NCBI GenBank assembly: GCA_026770025.1
Contig: JAMXDE010000011.1
Location: forward strand, 1,116,001-1,180,000
DNA length: 64,000 nucleotides
Direction of reading: 5' to 3'
Source of the DNA: Craspedostauros australis
Lineage: Eukaryota; Bacillariophyta; Bacillariophyceae; Mastogloiales; Achnanthaceae
The position numbers and the translations under genes are program-made. Shown here piece after piece: positions 62,308 to 64,000 of this stretch (positions are counted from its first letter, which is position 1; every line of letters begins with the position of its first letter). The notes under the pieces were generated by a model. That model worked only from the letters and a program-made list of their open reading frames with translations. It was not told the origin of the DNA and ran no database searches.

Positions 62308-64000
62308 CGGGGTTGTCTTCCTGTTTTCGTTTGCGTCTGCAGTTGCTGCTGTATTGCCATTGCTTCCATTCGCGCCGCTGAAGGACATCGCCGTCATGCG
62401 CTGAAGTAGCAGCTCTGGATTCGTTTCGTCGGTGGCTTGTGTCGGCTGCGCTGCGTCGGTGTAATCCATGGTCTCGATTTCTTCCTTGAATCCTTCTTGG
62501 GCCATGCTTGCTGCATTCAATTGTCGTTGGTCCTGCCCCAATCCGAAGCTCGTTTGTGGCGTCGATGACATGGAACGATTTGTGATTGCAATGTTGTCTT
62601 CCGGAAAGCCGCCGATCTGATTGATTTCCCCCGTCATCGTGATCTTGAACTTTTGGGTGGAGTTGATGCGCGTGTTCATCTGGGTTGCTTGGCGACGGAA
62701 GCTTTCGCTCGCCGTGTCCTCCACATCCCTGCTGCTACGTCCGCTATCATCCAATGTCCCCCTCGACGTGCTCTGCTCGTCGTCATCCATGAGACTGCGA
62801 TGTCCCCAGCTGTGCGTTTTCGGTTTGTTTGCGAAATGCCTGGATTCGGTATTGGCAGATGCAGCATCATCTCCGCTGCTTCTGGTTCCGTTTGATGTCG
62901 TCCTTTGGAATCTGTTCGCTCCCCCCGCCGAGGTGTTGGCGCCGCGTGTCGGCGTACGCATTCTGTCAGAAGTACTCCCGCCATTGCTATTGCTATTGCT
63001 GCTCGTGCTGTTGGTACTAACTGTGGCCGCACCCGACGCAATGCCAGATGCACGAGTGCTCGTGCGTTTGCCAGCTTTTGTGGCAGCCTTTGATGAAAGA
63101 GACCGCTGCGGTACTGGCACTACCTTGTTCTTTTCCACGATCGTGGACTTGTCCGTGTTGTTGACCGAATGGATGAGGGTCGATTTGGAGGTGAGATCGC
63201 TGTTGTTCTTGTCGGCGTGGCCCTTCTTGCGTCCCATGTGCAGTTTTGAGAAGAGACCAAGGATCCCCTTCTTGGTCTTCTTGCTGTGCTTGTTGGAACC
63301 ATTCGCATCGCCTCCGTCCTGCGCAGTGTCTGGTGCGTGCTCCACTTCGACTGAGAATATTGGATCCGTGCCATCACCGTGCTCAATGTTGGTGTCCGCG
63401 CCGCCATCAAACTCATCCTTCTTTTCTTCATCATAGTTGGCCGCATTCGATGGCGCTCGATACTTCATGCGCTGTGGACTCCTCGTCTTTTTGGCACACT
63501 TCCCAGCAAACCGCTCGTCGAAGTAATCATTTTCATCTCCGCACTGCGGTACGGGCATGCTCTCATCGATGGAACCAGCCAACGACATCATGCCATCCCT
63601 GGCCTGCTCTTCGAATATCTCGTGCTGAAAGACCATGAGATCGTCAAGGAAGGAGTCTCGGAAGACGATGTTGGTATTGTCGTCGTTGGTGTTGTTGGGA
63701 TCCGCAGTGGAGGCATTGGCACGATCCCCATCGTATTGCAGATGCGGACTCTTGACCAATCCATTGATGGGCTTCCACGATGGCGCGGGCGATCTCTCGT
63801 TTGCCGCGGAACGCGACGGTGCCGGAAATCCATCATCCATGCAATTCCAACCTGTGCTGTCCACCACTTCATCGATCCAGAACTTTTTGGTGGCGCAGTT
63901 AGCATCCACGTTCGCCAGCGCATAATTCGCGCGTTGTCGTTGCTGCTGCTGCTGCTGCTGATAATGCTGCTGTTGCCGTTGCTGTTGTTGCTGCTGTTGC
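61234..64000 (-). CDS. Large low-complexity protein, unknown function, 5' end outside window
   Basis: A single open frame of more than 900 codons runs off the right edge. The most upstream part visible is a glutamine tract broken by HY and R, then RANYALANVDANC. The protein is mostly disordered: Ser/Thr/Asn-rich with poly-His and poly-Gln (HHHHHHH followed by seven Q) near the middle, Lys-rich KHSKKTKKGILGLFSKLHMG, and an Ala tract (AAAAVNAAAALI). More ordered segments are FWIDEVVDSTGWNCMDDGF, FRDSFLDDLMVFQHEIFEEQ, TQKFKITMTGEINQIGG, SHKDNYKEF-type KEFKKFLEDDFALVRRIPS, and the C terminus (LRMLRAMRRQDGQLTTFSD, CIDKWIDV). Repeated SRNSS, KRTKSTS and RRIPSK sites look like kinase targets. I recognise no family; a scaffold or regulatory protein is a guess. 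Confidence 0.8.
62271..62306 (-). repeat. Adjacent CAG and CAT repeats encoding poly-Gln and poly-His
   Basis: The plus strand shows CTG units followed by ATG units. In the minus-strand coding frame these are CAT/CAC codons for His, then CAG codons for Gln, seven of each. Such pure codon runs are usually length-variable. Confidence 0.85.
63941..64000 (-). repeat. Glutamine-coding CAG/CAA repeat at window edge
   Basis: On the minus strand the tract is CAG and CAA codons interrupted by CAT-TAT and a CGG, within the open frame of the unknown protein. It continues beyond the window. Confidence 0.85.

Overview
The window is nuclear DNA from a photosynthetic stramenopile, most likely a diatom. Genes have GT-AG introns of roughly 200-620 nt. 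Several predicted proteins carry a signal peptide followed by an F-starting transit region (AAAFAP, AAAFTGP, ADAFIIP-type), the signature of import into a red-algal secondary plastid. One gene encodes the DUF6824 domain (VLFGRGG...DPPGRF), which I know mainly from diatoms, and another a PTxxPT-rich mucin-like membrane protein typical of diatoms. I cannot name the species.

Layout. 1-7216: a decayed APE-type LINE retrotransposon (ORF1, endonuclease, reverse transcriptase, RNase H, zinc knuckle) with in-frame stops and frameshifts; its 5' end lies outside the window. 7217-17116: secreted or membrane genes of lineage-specific type plus a tail-anchored RING/U-box-like protein. 17868-19995: a DHHC-like acyltransferase with a DHTC motif and two alternative terminal exons. 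20511-25784: a MATE transporter and a coiled-coil GOLD-domain protein, divergent. 26191-33426: two divergent pairs, an atypical SDR with a derlin, and a DUF2993-like plastid protein with PGRL1. 33960-38436: a syntaxin-6-type Qc-SNARE, a second DHTC acyltransferase and a HACD-like protein. 39118-42244: a plastid SAM methyltransferase divergent from a Rieske-fold protein that contains no histidine. 43145-48814: LAMTOR3-like, SmD3, NOP10 and phosphatidylglycerophosphate synthase. 49579-51452: the DUF6824 gene. 51453-54859: mostly unassigned, with one small putative plastid protein. 54860-60893: an eight-exon FIG4 phosphoinositide phosphatase. 61234-end: a large, low-complexity unknown protein running off the right edge.

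Themes. Plastid function is served by PGRL1 (cyclic electron flow), PGP synthase (phosphatidylglycerol), the DUF2993-like protein, the methyltransferase and the Rieske-like protein. Endomembrane function is served by FIG4, the SNARE, LAMTOR3, the GOLD protein, derlin and the acyltransferases. RNA function is served by SmD3 and NOP10.

The strongest unusual signals are (i) a DHTC acyltransferase-like family with no zinc-finger ligands, one member having duplicated, apparently mutually exclusive last exons for the catalytic segment; (ii) six perfect TGACGTCA palindromes, all in head-to-head promoter regions, three of which are flanked mostly by predicted plastid proteins; (iii) a histidine-free Rieske-like plastid protein; and (iv) an SmD3 gene whose first coding exon is four bases long. 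All gene models were spliced by eye from frame continuity, splice consensus and family conservation, with no transcript data.
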